DNA from: Hemibagrus wyckioides
Lineage: Eukaryota > Chordata > Actinopteri > Siluriformes > Bagridae
Assembly: GCF_019097595.1 (NCBI RefSeq)
Contig: NC_080715.1
Coordinates: forward strand, 740,573-804,572
DNA length: 64,000 nucleotides
Reading direction: 5' to 3'
The position numbers and the translations under genes are program-made. The notes beneath the pieces were generated by a model. That model was not told the origin of the DNA. It made no database searches and saw only the letters and a program-made list of their open reading frames with translations. Positions 43,654-64,000 of the stretch are shown in pieces. Positions within the stretch are counted from its first letter, which is position 1. Every line of letters starts with the position of its first letter.

Positions 43654-44000
43654 TATATATATATATATATATAATGTTACAATCATATAGGTTATTAGTT
43701 ACCTGGTTTTTCTACAGTTTCTCAAAGTTGTACATTATTTCATTTTACATTTCATGGCACATGTTCCTTTTCTTTTTTGGTGCTAAGTGTCCTTTTTTTG
43801 TGTTGTCTTTTTGTACTTTTTGCACTGTCTTTTCTTTGCTCTGTTCGCACCTAGTTGCACACTCTGCATTTTATGTGGCTAGGACAAACTTCTCTCCTAG
43901 CTCTGTGTTGTTGCGTTTTTGTGTTTGAACTTTATGTTGTATGTTTCTGTAGCACCAGGTCCTGGAGAAACGTTTCACAACTGTTTCACAGTTGATTAAA
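43654..44000 (+). mobile_element. LINE A4 3' UTR
   Basis: After the TA microsatellite, TGTTTCTGTAGCACCAGGTC and CTGGAGAAACGTTTCA are shared with 30955-30985 (inverted) and 60020-60050, the 3' end of the Rex/Babar-like family. Confidence 0.75.
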
Positions 44001-44621
44001 GTCGCTAACAAATGTATGTTGTGTCAAAAATGAAGCCCACTGTCTCTGATTCTGAAAACCCCTGACATATAGGACCCATTTGATTATTATTCCATACCCA
44101 AGATGTACAAAAACCTTAAATTAAATAATCCTAAAGATAGATCTAAATAAAATATAAACTGTTAAAGCACTAAGACATTACAGTCTGAACATCATCATGA
44201 CTTTCTATTATTCAACTAATGCAGTATTTAAGTTAAAATACAGACGTGGTTTAGGGGAACAATGGACCAGAACCGACTCCATCATTCGGCTGTTCTGTCT
44301 GATGATAAAGGAATTCTCATCACTATAAATACTAGTATGGTGATTGACCATTTTGCTCAAGTCTCTGAGATACTCTCTGATGATTCCACCCTCAAAGAAA
44401 TAGGATAGAAAAGTCACCAAGAGCATGAAGTAGACAAGATACAAGCAGCAAGACAGATGAGAGAATGAGAGATGAGAGAACAATAAGAGAAGCTATAAAA
44501 AATAAAAAATAAACAATGAATAATTCATACAGTAGTGCAGCATAAATCAGGAATGAAATAATAGGTGCACGTATAATATAGATTATTGTAAAATAATAGT
44601 AATAATAAAGGATCTACACGG
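44001..44621. other. Unassigned stretch with a 91-codon minus-strand ORF
   Basis: No known element. The minus-strand ORF at 44208-44483 has a hydrophobic N-terminal third (LVYFMLLVTFLSYFF) followed by a polar tail (GGIIREYLRDLSKMVNHH). Not recognised; it could be a remnant exon or chance. Confidence 0.3.
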
Positions 44622-45212
44622 TGTAACCGGTCCTGTCTGACCGCTGTCATAGCTGATAACTCTGCGTTGTGTGTAAATAAGGGACTGGATGACCGACAAC
44701 TCTGCTGAACTCGAAGAGGTTTATTTTCATGGATTCTGTGAATACATATCACCATCAGGCATGACATTAATCTGGTGCACCTCCTACCCAATATAAAACA
44801 TATTAGAAGGCCTGCGTTCATCCAAATGCGCCAATGCATCTAACATGCCCGATATATTTCTTGACTTATGCAATCCACACATAAAACCAACAATAAAACA
44901 TTGTATGTCCCCTCATAATGCATATTATACCGACATATAACCATATTTTTACAATTTACACAAGTTTGATAACTTTTAAAGAAGAGCTCACAAACCGCTT
45001 ACCTCTCCCATGCGCTCATAGCACGAACTGAAGAGAAACGCAAACCAGCGTCAACTACACAGCGGGGAATGTCAAAATACAAGTTAATAAAACCCCTTGT
45101 GAATTGCACGAAATTAACAGAAATGGAATACAAATAATTGGCAGAAGGATTTTAGTGAACATATAGTAAATGTTTACATTACGCATCTGATCGTTTTTTT
45201 TAACCCGTTACA
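44622..45212 (-). mobile_element. Probable solo LTR
   Basis: 591 bp beginning TGTAACCGG and ending CCCGTTACA (plus strand). On the minus strand AATAAACCTC lies about 110 bp before the terminal CCGGTTACA, like the other solo LTR at 12266-13016. The flanking 4 bp (ACGG, ACAG) match only partly, so the TSD is unproven. Confidence 0.5.
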
Positions 45213-45593
45213 ACAGCACTGCTTCACACACAAGCTGTAACAGAGATAATATTCCACAGCGTACCTGTGAGAGAGAAAATTTAATGACTTTAACGAACTC
45301 CTTTTTTAGGAGCAAGACTCTGAAATGATGGGTGGAGTCAGAAAAAAGATGAAATTTTCTGAAGCTGCATACTGTTTGTGTTCATTTGTGTTTATTATTA
45401 AACAATATTACATAAAAATGCTCTTACAAAACGTGTTATTCTTGCTTACCCTCTCTCCCTAATTAGCCCCTGATGTTTTGAAATCCTAGATATGCCCCTG
45501 GTAGGTTCTAACACCCAAAAGACATGAACATCCTTTGGGCTGAAACTGGCAGGGTATTACCTAAAGCGCACACCCACAGTCAACTCTTGCATT

Positions 45594-45665
45594 CGAGAAT
45601 GCAGGCATTGACCCTGGGACCTCTCGCATGCTAAGCAATCACTCTATCATTTGAGCTTATTCCCT
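45594..45665 (-). pseudogene. tRNA-Ala (AGC) pseudogene
   Basis: The 72-nt minus-strand segment matches the layout of vertebrate tRNA-Ala: AGGGAAT acceptor strand, GCTC/GAGT D stem, TTAGCAT anticodon loop (AGC), and an ATTCTCG 3' acceptor strand. Mismatches occur in the acceptor (first pair), anticodon (first pair) and T stem (first pair), and the B box is altered (GGTCAATG instead of GGTTCGA-like). It is therefore a decayed tRNA gene rather than an active one. No CCA or poly-T terminator right after it. Confidence 0.7.
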
Positions 45666-45740
45666 GGTAGACAGCCATGGTTTATACCAGATTGTGGCAT
45701 TGTGGGGAAAATGTAAACTTATTGATATGTTATAATTATA

Positions 45741-45962
45741 TTGATATATAATGTAAAGATTATATATGTCCACCTGGGTCAGTGTGACAGAAGTGAACAC
45801 AACAGGTTTGTAAAGAATCAGAGCCAGAAAGTGAAGCTCCAGCAGGAAACCACTACTGAGCCATGCCGAATTTTCATGTTCGAACAGCAGGAAAGCGTGT
45901 GTGTGTTCCTGAACACACAGAGTGCCAAACAGTACATCCGCTCCAGAAACCTGCTGGTCTGA
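45741..45962 (+). CDS. Possible unidentified terminal exon
   Basis: The frame ends EPCRIFMFEQQESVCVFLNT, then QSAKQYIRSRNLLV and a stop at 45960-45962. Composition looks coding (polar, few low-complexity residues), unlike the surrounding AT-rich DNA. A splice acceptor could be CAGTGTGACAG at about 45780-45790. No family was recognised and no upstream exon was found. Treat as a candidate only. Confidence 0.3.
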   Translation: MIYNVKIIYVHLGQCDRSEHNRFVKNQSQKVKLQQETTTEPCRIFMFEQQESVCVFLNTQSAKQYIRSRNLLV

Positions 45963-45976
45963 GGTGATGACTCACA

Positions 45977-46010
45977 TTCTGTGTGTGTGTGTGTGTGTGT
46001 GTGAGTGTGA

Positions 46011-46042
<32 letters not shown>

Positions 46043-46084
46043 GTGTGTGTGTGTGTGTGAGTGAGTGTGTGTGTGTGTGTGTGT

Positions 46085-46127
<43 letters not shown>

Positions 46128-46182
46128 TGTGTGTGTGTGTGAGTGTGTGTGTGAGTGAGTGTGTGTGTGTGTGTGAGTGTGT

Positions 46183-46221
<39 letters not shown>

Positions 46222-46260
46222 TGTGTGTGTGTGTGTGTGTGTGAGTGTGTGTGTGTGTGT

Positions 46261-46291
<31 letters not shown>
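45977..46291 (+). repeat. Compound (GT)n/GAGT satellite
   Basis: More than 300 bp of GT repeats are interrupted by GAGTG units at irregular spacing. Long ORFs on both strands here are artefacts of the repeat. Confidence 0.95.
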
Positions 46292-46292
<1 letters not shown>

Positions 46293-46373
46293 ATACACAG
46301 CCTAGAGACACTACATATATATAGACTAAGCAATCGCTAATGTGATAAACCATTAAACCATACTATGTATGCA

Positions 46374-46435
46374 CAGTATTTCCCACAGTATTTCCCACAG
46401 TATTTCCCACAGTATTTCCCACAGTATTTCCCATA
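46374..46435 (+). repeat. 12-bp tandem repeat (CACAGTATTTCC), 5 copies
   Basis: Five near-perfect consecutive units. Confidence 0.9.
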
Positions 46436-46439
46436 CAAA

Positions 46440-47449
46440 TAAATCACATGGTCTTTTGCAAATTCTTCCTAAACAATGTGTTTTTTTACACAGTTCTTTT
46501 ACAGTTATATGATTTTTACCAAAAAAGATTACTTATATGATCATGTGTGTTTTTACATTATTTATTTATTTTAACATATGCACCTTTTGACATGCAGTTT
46601 ACTTATTTTACATGTGATTTTTTTGATGAATATGTTCAAAATGATTTTTCACACGCCTTTATTTTTCATGTATTATACACATGATGTTGTGTCTGCTCGA
46701 GTTCTTTTGCAATTTGCACTTTCGATGAAATGACTCCTATAACCACATGTTAATGCTATGTAATATTTCTATAATAATGTTACTGTGAACACTTATATAT
46801 CCCAGTTAGATTTATTTACACAGATGATTTGATTAGATTAAAACTGTCCAGGTGAAAAATGAATTAAACACACATTTTCCTGGTTTGTCTATTTTATTAG
46901 ATATGTCTGAACATTATTTGTTTGGCAAAGTAGCGTAAAAAACATAGTCACTTTGTTTTATCTAAATATTTCATACACACTTGATACCTTACACAATAGA
47001 AATAAGAACTTATTTACATCTTGAGTAAATGTTACATGGTTTATAAACATTGATCATTTACATATTCAGAAAAAAAACACACAAATACATTGTGTCTATA
47101 AACAAACTCTTTCAGTGCAGTTGGGATAAGAGACAGATAGAACATTTAAACATCATTAAAAAAAGAGATTACACCACAAAAGCCTAAATTAGATTAAAGT
47201 TGATAGTTGAGAATTTTCATTTCACACTCTTCTTACTGAAGATAGCAAACTGAATCAAATAATTTCTTTAGGAAAAAGGTTTTGTGTGCTTTCTCATAGT
47301 AGTGAGTCAAGGTAATGCCTTGTGTTTTAATTCTTTACTTATTTGAGGTTTGTTATCTGTTAATTCTGCAAAGTGCACATCTAACATTACTAAGATTTTA
47401 GGAAATGTTTCTAAATATATTATATGTATATGTATCATCAATGGTTTAA
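46440..47449. other. AT-rich stretch, no gene seen
   Basis: No ORF, RNA or repeat was recognised. Confidence 0.5.
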
Positions 47450-47975
47450 TATACTCACTGGTCACTTTATAGCTTATTTATAGAACTATCTAATCATCCA
47501 ATCATGTGGCAGCACACATGCAGGTCCAGAGCTTCAGTTAATGTTAATGTGAAAAAGGGTGTGATCTCTGTGAAATTAACTATGGCATGGTTGATTGGTG
47601 TCAGATGGACTGGTCTATTTTTTTAAACTAGGGGTCTCCTGGGAATTTCAAACATAATGGTTTACACAGAATATTTTAAAACAAGAAACATCCTGTGAGC
47701 AGCTGCAGGCTGAAACATGTAGTTGATGTCAGAGACCAGATGAGGTGACCAGACTGGTCTGAGCTGCCAGAAAGGAACTCAAGTAATCCCTCTGTACAAC
47801 TATGGTGAGCAGAAAAGCATCTCAACATGCGCAGCACATCAAACCTTGAGGTTAATGGGCTACAACAGGAGAAGAACACATCACGTTCCTCTCCAGTGAG
47901 CCAACAACAGGAATCTGAGACTATCATGGGTACAGACTCACCCAAAATGGAAAGTTGAAGATTGGAAAAGATTTC
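47450..47975 (+). mobile_element. Degenerate Tc1-like transposon fragment
   Basis: Blocks such as TGGTGAGCAGAAAAGCATCT, CAACATGCGCAGCACATCAA and the decayed QQQESETIMGTDSPKME followed by RLEKI recall the middle of a common fish Tc1-like transposase (NWTVEDWKNV-type). Terminal repeats are not seen. It stops where the L2-like family B copy begins. Confidence 0.6.
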
Positions 47976-49525
47976 AAGATTAACTTCTAATCACATGCTT
48001 TATCACTGCGCTCGGAGACTCTTGAATGCATAAATAAACAACCACCAGCCTTATTTGTGAGTTTTAGACCTGGTGACAAGGAAATCTTTTAAGGCTTTCC
48101 ATGAGGAAAACTTTGAAGCTTCTGCACAAGATCCTCAGAAGCTCCACAATATCTTTTATGCTCTACCCAACCCCCTAACTCCCCCTGCTTCATCCACCCT
48201 GACTGCTAAAGACCCCCTACATTTACGATGAGAAAATCTTTCTGAAAAAGACTCTCAGTTCTTCTCTGACTACTCCTACGTTACACAGGCATGATTCTCT
48301 TTCTCCTTTACTGTCTGATTACCGTCACTGTTTCAGCCCTAGCAACAGAGGAGATCCTAAGTCATTCTGTCTGGCAATCCTACCACCTGCCCACTGAACC
48401 AATGCCTTTAACAATGCTCCAGTCCATCTCACAAGACCTCCGGACTTTCATCACTACAGTCATCAACTGTTCCATAATATCTGGTCATGAACCAAATACC
48501 TTCAAGAGAGCAAGGATTATTGCCATACTGAAAAAACCCGCTCTGCATCCCTTAGACATCAGCAGCCATAGAGCTGTATCAATTCACTCTTTTTATTCTA
48601 AATCCTTTTGTACAGTCTGTTACAATCAACAATTTCACTCTGTCTCAGAGGACAACCTAAGAAATTAGTGCTAGATCAATCAACAGCTGCTAGATCAGAC
48701 AACTGTCATCTATCCTGATCCTCCTTGACCTTTTAGCAGCGCATGTCAGCATGGCAAGGTTTGCTTCCTACATGGATAGTGGCTGATATCATGGACATCT
48801 GCAAACTCTCCAGTTGTGTGACACAAGGCTCAGTATATGGTCCTCTTGTTTTCTTCCTCTAGGAGGGTGACTTTTTAGGCCACTCAAGTGCTTTTTCAGA
48901 CTCCTATCACTTCAAGACTGGACTACTGATACTCCCTGCTGACACGTCTATCCCTGAGCACAATTCACCCTCTGAAAATCATTCAAAATGCAGCAGCATG
49001 ACTTGTTTTTAACTTCACAAATTTCTCACACACCACCCCATTGTTGTGTTCTGTCCACTGTCTTCCATTAGCTGCACACATCAGATTCAAAACACTGATG
49101 CTTGCCTACAAAACCAAAAATGGACCAGCACCCTCTTACCACTCCTTGCACTGAACCTCGCTCTCTTAGATCCTCTAGAACTGCTTGACTGGTCCCACCA
49201 TCACTCAGGGTAAATATACGTCAAGACTCTTCTCTTTTCTGGCTCCTATTTAGTGGAACGAACGTTACATCGATATCAGAACTGTTGAGGCACTGGCTGT
49301 TTTCAAACAACGTACTGCTTCCTTACATATTTAAACAAGCACTATTTTTTTTTTTTTTTGTTAGGGCAAAAAATTGTTTATATATGTGCTATATTACCTC
49401 CAAACAGAGTTTAAGATTTATGGTATTCTTAGTCTGTAGTCTAGTGAACCATTAGTGATGTATTTAAAGCACTTTTGTATCTCACTCTGGATAAAGGCGT
49501 CTGCCAAATGTAGTAAATAAGATGA
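47976..49525 (+). mobile_element. L2-like LINE family B, decayed copy
   Basis: Readable pieces include SDYSYVTQ, the RARIIAILKKPALHPLD linker (about 48510-48560), a remnant of the GVPQGSV region (about 48815-48850), LDY and NCxx-like C-terminal parts, and LRSSRTA (49150-49190). The 3' end is AAAGCACTTTTGTATCTCAC, TCTGGATAAAGGCGTCTGCC, AAATG. Frames are broken everywhere and the RT palm is deleted. The 3' end matches 17520-17585. Confidence 0.75.
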
Positions 49526-52500
49526 CAGCTTGGAGCCACACTCTGATATCCTGCCTGAGGCAAGTGGTTGATTACTGAGTCAACCCTACGTTCACATTAT
49601 GAGTGGATAGGCAACAAGTGATCATTTTTTGCATTCATGAATGGACTGGAGTTCTCATGTGCATTAATGATTTCAGCAACAAGGTATGATGCTGTAAAAC
49701 AACAATCTGTTCAAATGATTCCTCAGATCAATGGCACATGTGGTGTAACATCTCTTCAGTTACTCGCTCACAATTTTGGTTGCTACCTGCAAGTTCCTGT
49801 TTACTGAGAGTTTACCTACAGTGTACGTCAGCAATTTGTTCCATGTTAATAATAGAATTGTGGAGAGTTGTTCCAGAGCTTTTAAGGAATCATTTGTTTT
49901 AGAAGTAAATGTGATTAGAAGTATATATTCACAAATGTGAAACTGTGATTATTATTGTACACCCACTCCCTGTTCAGCTAAGAACATTAATCGAATAAAG
50001 AACATCCATTGAACTTCATGGCTAACCAGACATTTTCTTAAGGTGAGCCTTCTCATTTTCACCTTCCTCCAGCACCACTTTTCAAGCCACTGAAAGTGGT
50101 CCATTTTAGACAGATCTCTGTGATTGATGATTGTAAATGTCTGCCTGCTACATGTTGGATTTCTACCTTATCAATTTTCACCCACATGCACGTATACAAT
50201 ATAAAATGTTGCTATAGTTCTTGTGGCCACCAGAGGGCACTCCAAGCCTAGGAGAGTGAGAGGTTCAACCTGAAGCAGTGTTGAGAATAAACATTTGTGC
50301 TAAAGTAAAGATACCTGTTAACTACATCTTAAATGTTATGAGATATTTCTAATTCAAACAGTAAAGAAATTCACTCAAATGTCATCTGAAAGAGCACAAT
50401 GCTTTAATTAATTAACCATTAATGAATGCAAAACATATGCCTGATTCCTTTTTAATTTCACCTTTAACAAAAATAAACAACAAAGTTTGAGACAATTAGT
50501 ATCCATGTCCCTACTAGAGCATCAGTCTTATACAAATCTAAAAAAGTATGTTGAGGTGTGTTAGCTTTATTTGTTGTAAATATGCTAGCTAGTTTTTTTT
50601 TTTGTTGTTGTTGTTTTTTTTTTTGTTGTTGTTGTTAATGCTAACGTTAAATAACCAATCCAAAACAATCCAAGACAAAGCTTCATGTTTTTTTGGAATG
50701 AAATGTCAATATTTTTTTACTTTCTCTGAACTAGAATTTTAACTTTTATATTTAACTGAGTGCAATTTTGACATAATTCCTGTTCTTTTACTTAAATACT
50801 ATTTCCTGCATTTTTGCCCACCCATATTTATTTAAATGGTGTCCATGTGCCTTGTCCTTGAAAAAATGTCCCCTGTTCTATCAGGTATAGATAGGACAAT
50901 AAATAGCTATAATATCTGGACTTCTGTAGTTCCACAAAATTTTTTAATAACTATTAATCAAAATATTTAACTTAATAAAAAGTCTAACTGGACTCGGAGA
51001 AGTCTGAGAACAGAAATAAAGCATGAGAGATTTTTAGTGATTTGTATAATTACGCCTTCAGCATTGTGATTGTTTAGCTATGTAGTGGATCACATTTTAG
51101 CAATGAGGATCTTAGTGAAATGTGGATCCTGGTTTAGCTAGACTGCAATCTAGGACCTGAGGCATTCTTTCAAAGACAACAATGTTTACATCCTGTAAAG
51201 AGAAGGTATTAATGACTTCTAAAGAACAATCTTTAAGAATAAAACACAAGTTTACTCTACCAAGATTCACTACTATGAGACCCTTAGCATGACCAGGATG
51301 ATCGGAACCTTCCTATTACATTTTCTCTTTATTTTCAATTAAGTGCCATAGACCTTCATGCTCAGATTTAGGATTTCCTAACAATGCATATATAATATAA
51401 TTGGATGGATTTTTCCCCTTTAACCACTCTGATCTTTTTATTTAAATAATTTATACATCAAAATAAACACAAACAACAAATTCTAACCATTCTCGCAACT
51501 TCTATCAAGACATATCTACTGAAATCACAGTTGGTTTTATAACTGGCTTAATCCCAACCTGCTTTATGCTCCCTAGAAGGAGACAAAAGCTTGCTAATTT
51601 ATACCATAAGTAGTGCATTTATATAGGGAGTAGGGAGATGCATGTAGCTAATTATTTCATATTGGCTTCTATCGTATATATTACATCATGAGCCAATCTG
51701 ATATTCTTGTATAAATATCTCATAAATTATGGACAGATCAGTGGGGACAGAAGTCCTTTTGCGCTCTGTCAGGCTTTAGCATATAGCATGTCTCAACTCC
51801 TAATTAGCCACTCAGCTTGCTATTTATACTATTAACATATTTTCTAGTTTGTTTTTATACTGTGACTTTTTAAGTGTGTATATATATGTACAAGTTATTT
51901 GACTAAAATTAATTAATTAATTATTAATTTTGCTATTTGGGAATTAGCCACATTCATTTAGCGTGGCTATAATCTTGAAATGATTTTAAGTTAAGAAATT
52001 GAACACTTTCCTACATTTTCAACAGTCTTAAAGAAGTAACTAGTTTTAACCCTTTGTGCTTTTTCTTTTGCCGTAGAACTGCAGTTGAGGTCAATGTTGG
52101 TTAAATAAATATAATATGCATCATGTTTGTACAACTGATGGCACAATTTCATAATTCACGTCTGCTTCCTTTTGTTTTTTAGTGCATGTCTAGAGGCATT
52201 CTTGTTATCCTGTGCTATGTGGGACTTTAAATTTCAGATAAATATGTTAAAAATACTAGCTAAAGAATATTTTACATGGCCCACAATACACAAATTGGTA
52301 TTTCAGCTTATCTCTACTGATGTTGCTATGACCACTGACCCAGGTACATGAAGACTTGGCTCAGCTAGTTATCTACGAGATGACAATGCCATTGAAAGAG
52401 GTATTAGAATGAAGGTTGAAGCTTTGTAAACTGATCTGTTTGAGTAGTGTGTACAGATGTGGATGTGAGAGAGCTGAACACACTAAAGGATTAAGCCCTA

Positions 52501-52974
52501 CTGCACTGCTTTGCAGTGTAGCAATGGATAAATATCACCACCATCAGCGTAGATTTGAATGGCATTTTGGGTAATTATGAAAAAAATGTATCACAATGAT
52601 TAATATGTCATTCATGCTAGAGTTTTTCTTTAATTTTTGTGTACAGCTGAGAGCTCTCTGTCCTAAAAAAAATTAATGTTTTAAGATTTAAATGACATCT
52701 AAACAAATTGGTGCTGCTTGTCGTTGAGTGTCATGGCTCATCGGTAAGAAATAATTGTCATTTACCTGACCGATTGCTAAATTATTTTAATAAAAGTCTC
52801 TAACATCTGTAATGTTCTACCCTAGACACAAACACATCTGTTAAAAGAAAATGGCATAGACAATAGTTTACTCCCCAATGGCATATTTATGTATATTACT
52901 GTTTTGTAGTGTAATTTCAGAGTGTACTTTATAACATTTTACCACTATAACTATTTTACCAAGTTTTAGTAATT
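49526..52974. other. Intergenic region downstream of znf804a, no gene seen
   Basis: 3.4 kb of AT-rich sequence without recognisable coding or RNA genes. The znf804a 3' UTR probably occupies its right end. A CCACCAGAGGGCACTCCAAG segment near 50228 is reminiscent of retroelement flanks. T/G homopolymer runs lie at 50588-50635. Confidence 0.5.
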
Positions 52975-61633
<8,659 letters not shown>

Positions 61634-61885
61634 TCATTACTCGAGATATTTGTTCAAATGGATCTGTTCTGAGCCTTTCTGTGATGACTTTAGTTCTTTA
61701 GATCATGATCAGTATCATAACGTTGTCATAAGTGTTCACAAATCACCTATAAGCAGCAATACGAAATTTACTTTTCTTTAGAGTCAGAGAAGATATGGAC
61801 CACATAAATCTCAGGAGTGTTCATAAAAACTCAAATCAGCAGGCTATAAAAATATCTGTCTCTCTCTTTCTCTCTCTCTTTTTCC

Positions 61886-62030
61886 AGCTTCAGTCTGGTT
61901 TCTCTCAAGGTTTCTTCCTCATATTGTCTCATGGAGTTTTTCCTTGCCACTGTTGCCTCAGGTTTGATCATTATGGATAAATAAAAATAAAATTAAATCA
62001 TATAATTTTTAAATTAAATCTTCTTTATCT
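61886..62030 (+). mobile_element. L2-like LINE family A, short 3' fragment
   Basis: TCAGTCTGGTTTCTCTCAAG, GTTTCTTCCTC, GGAGTTTTTCCTTGCCACTG, TTGCCTCAGG and ATTATGGATAAAT match 9645-9740 with moderate divergence. Lies in znf804a intron 1. Confidence 0.65.
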
Positions 62031-62066
62031 TTATATTTACAACATCTCTCTCTCTCTGTCTACAAT

Positions 62067-62102
<36 letters not shown>

Positions 62103-63484
62103 GAGAAAGAGAGAGAGAGAGAGAGAGAGTAAATATCAAGACTTTGTGTTCTTGACTCTTAACGGTTTTGTACAAAAGTCTAATCTTGTCTAATCTTTCT
62201 TTGCTGAAGCGTGTGATCAGACGAATCCCATGAATTTAATCTAAAATATATTGTCAGGTTTTGTGGACTTTGTGGAGTTCATGCAGCTCGAATGTACACT
62301 GTGATTACAGTAGGAAGGAGATGCAGTGATTTATACAGTAATACATATGATAATATGATTAGCAATGGAATGTGGTTTATTTTAGATTAGAAAAGAATAC
62401 AAAATTGTCGTAAAAATGTTCATGAAGATCCTATAAGCAGAAACAAGAAACACTATTTGCTAGAAAATGGGTGTTATGGGTGTTATCACAGCAGTTATAA
62501 CCGCTCCTGCGCTCTGGATGTTTATAACGCTTATGTTCTCTTTCACAAAGCATAAATAAAATAAAAAATTCTGTCACTTTAAAATATAATGTTTGTCGTT
62601 TTTTTTTTTTTTTAAATCCAGTATTGATCATATTTATGACCTTCATCATGGATTTGCCCGTGTTTATGTCCGACTGAATAAAGAGTGTGCATTTACATCA
62701 GAATTGTTCTCGCTCCCTGTGGCTACAGAAGCATGGACGTAGTTTCTTTCCAGGCTACAAGCTGTGCTCTGTCCTCATGCGTACGGATATTTTTACCTCC
62801 TCCGACTTGAAAAGGAAAAATCTGTTACACATAAACATCAAAAAATAAAAATAAACAAAACACAAAACAAAAAAAAACTCTTGAGGATATCTTTACAAAC
62901 TGTGAGAAATGGTCAGTGTGGGTAAGGTCCAGCAGGACAGAGCGTTTTAAATGAATCACAACAAAGACACACATTTTCTCAGGAACTGGACAGCACTGGT
63001 CAGATTCTATCTCTTCCACATGAGGGTTTAATAATCATTATCTTTTACTTTCATGTCCAATGATGAGGTTCGTTTTTATTTTTAAATCTTGTTCATGACT
63101 TCTTCCACACTAGCCACATCTGGAGTAATGCTGTATCTGTGGATAGTTTTCATAATTGATTATCTGACCATTTCCTTCGATTATTAATGAAGTATTTTAC
63201 ATTAAATTGTACATTAGAATCTTCCTGTACAGAGAACTGTCAACATTTGTTTTGTTTTTTTTTCTAGATAAATGTTACATAGAAGTGTTATTAAATTTAT
63301 CTTAAAATTCTGAATATTTCATGAAAAACACACATTCGCTACCGAATATGTGCAATATCTTCTAGTTCCCTAGCACCTTGTTCATACTTTGAATACATTT
63401 TGTACAGAATATTTAATTTCATTTATTTTTCATTTACAATAATATGATATAATAATATATATCTTTAATAAATATCTTTTTTTT
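62031..63484. other. znf804a intron 1 part, no gene seen
   Basis: Includes a compound TA/TG/GA microsatellite at about 62070-62128. No exon equivalent to the ZNF804A first exon was found, so it is presumed beyond position 64000. Confidence 0.5.
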
Positions 63485-63486
63485 TA

Positions 63487-63926
63487 CACTATATTGGCAA
63501 AAGTTTTGGGACGCTTGCCTTTCCATGCACATGAAAGTAATACAATTTTTGGAATTTTTGACCGTTCCTCTAGAAACACATTTGTGAGGTCAGGCACTGA
63601 TGTTGGACGAGAAGGTCTGGCTCACAGTCTCCGCTCTAATTCATCCCAAAGGTGTTCTATGGGGTTGAGGTCAGGACTCTGTGCAGGACAGTCAAGTTCC
63701 TCCACACCAAACTCACTCATCCATGTCTTTATGGACCTTGCTTTGGTCACTGGTGTGCAGTCATGTTGGAACAGGAAGGGGTCATCCCCAAACTGTTCCC
63801 ACAAAGAGCATGAAATTGTCCAAAATGTCTTGGTATGAAGCTGAAGCATTAAGAGTTCCTTTCACTGGAACTAAGGGGTTGAGTGCCCAAAACTTAAGTA
63901 TCCCAAAACTTTTGGCAATACAGTAT
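63487..63926 (-). mobile_element. Internally deleted Tc1-like transposon (Tc1-3)
   Basis: Ends CACTATATTGGCAAAAGTTT and ...CCAAAACTTTTGGCAATACAGTA are inverted repeats. The minus strand encodes only the transposase C-terminus (FLFQHDCTPVTKARS and SPDLNPIEHLWDELERR, 63622-63849) with the second and third acidic residues. The N-terminal DNA-binding half is missing, so this copy is non-autonomous. Confidence 0.8.
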
Positions 63927-64000
63927 GTCTTTTCTTATCTTACTGTCAGATGTGGTTTGAGCATTTAAAATAGTGACTAAAGAAAAAATACTGCTACATA

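Noticed and set aside
45818..46353. Long ORFs of His-Thr or Cys-Val repeats on both strands
   Set aside because: They are translations of the GT/GAGT satellite, not genes.

Overview
The window is nuclear DNA of a ray-finned (teleost) fish. The evidence is the mix of interspersed repeats: Rex1/Babar-like, Rex3/RTE-like and L2-like LINEs, several Tc1-like transposons, a Merlin element, a gypsy fragment and solo LTRs. A TRIM gene with the usual six-exon layout and a zinc-finger gene resembling vertebrate ZNF804A agree with this. A catfish-like genome is possible, but the sequence alone does not fix the order. Most long ORFs belong to transposable elements, and most of those are broken.

1-10.5 kb: repeats. 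A Rex3-like LINE (minus strand) was split by a near full-length L2-like LINE at 4820-9923, with an exact 7-bp target-site duplication (TSD). 10.5-14.15 kb and 27.16-30.67 kb are the two arms of an inverted duplication carrying a TRIM gene. The left copy is a pseudogene (exon deletion, frameshift, SPRY deletion, solo LTR in intron 1). The right copy is open through six exons and predicts 470 aa. The spacer (14.15-27.16 kb) is almost all transposon, including a three-level nest: gypsy fragment > Rex1-like LINE > second L2-like LINE.

30.8-44 kb is a second nested block. A Rex/Babar-like LINE was hit by a Tc1-like transposon (32512-39153), and that was hit by a 4.74-kb Merlin transposon (33045-37782) with terminal inverted repeats of about 600 bp and an exact 8-bp TSD. 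The Merlin carries a spliced transposase gene and, divergently, a second spliced gene whose product looks like the CCDC106 family. This is the most interesting element here. A second Tc1-like element (41996-43653) has an open 346-aa transposase that has lost its catalytic third acidic residue.

44-52.9 kb holds a solo LTR, a tRNA-Ala pseudogene, a large GT-rich satellite, Tc1 and L2 remnants, and long stretches without recognisable genes. 52.9-64 kb is the 3' part of a host gene on the minus strand, most likely znf804a. Exons 2-4 are present and the first exon lies beyond the right edge. Its intron 2 contains a probable LTR with another repeat inside it.

The only clearly host genes are the TRIM pair and znf804a. 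IRF/ISRE-like motifs just upstream of both TRIM copies suggest interferon control.
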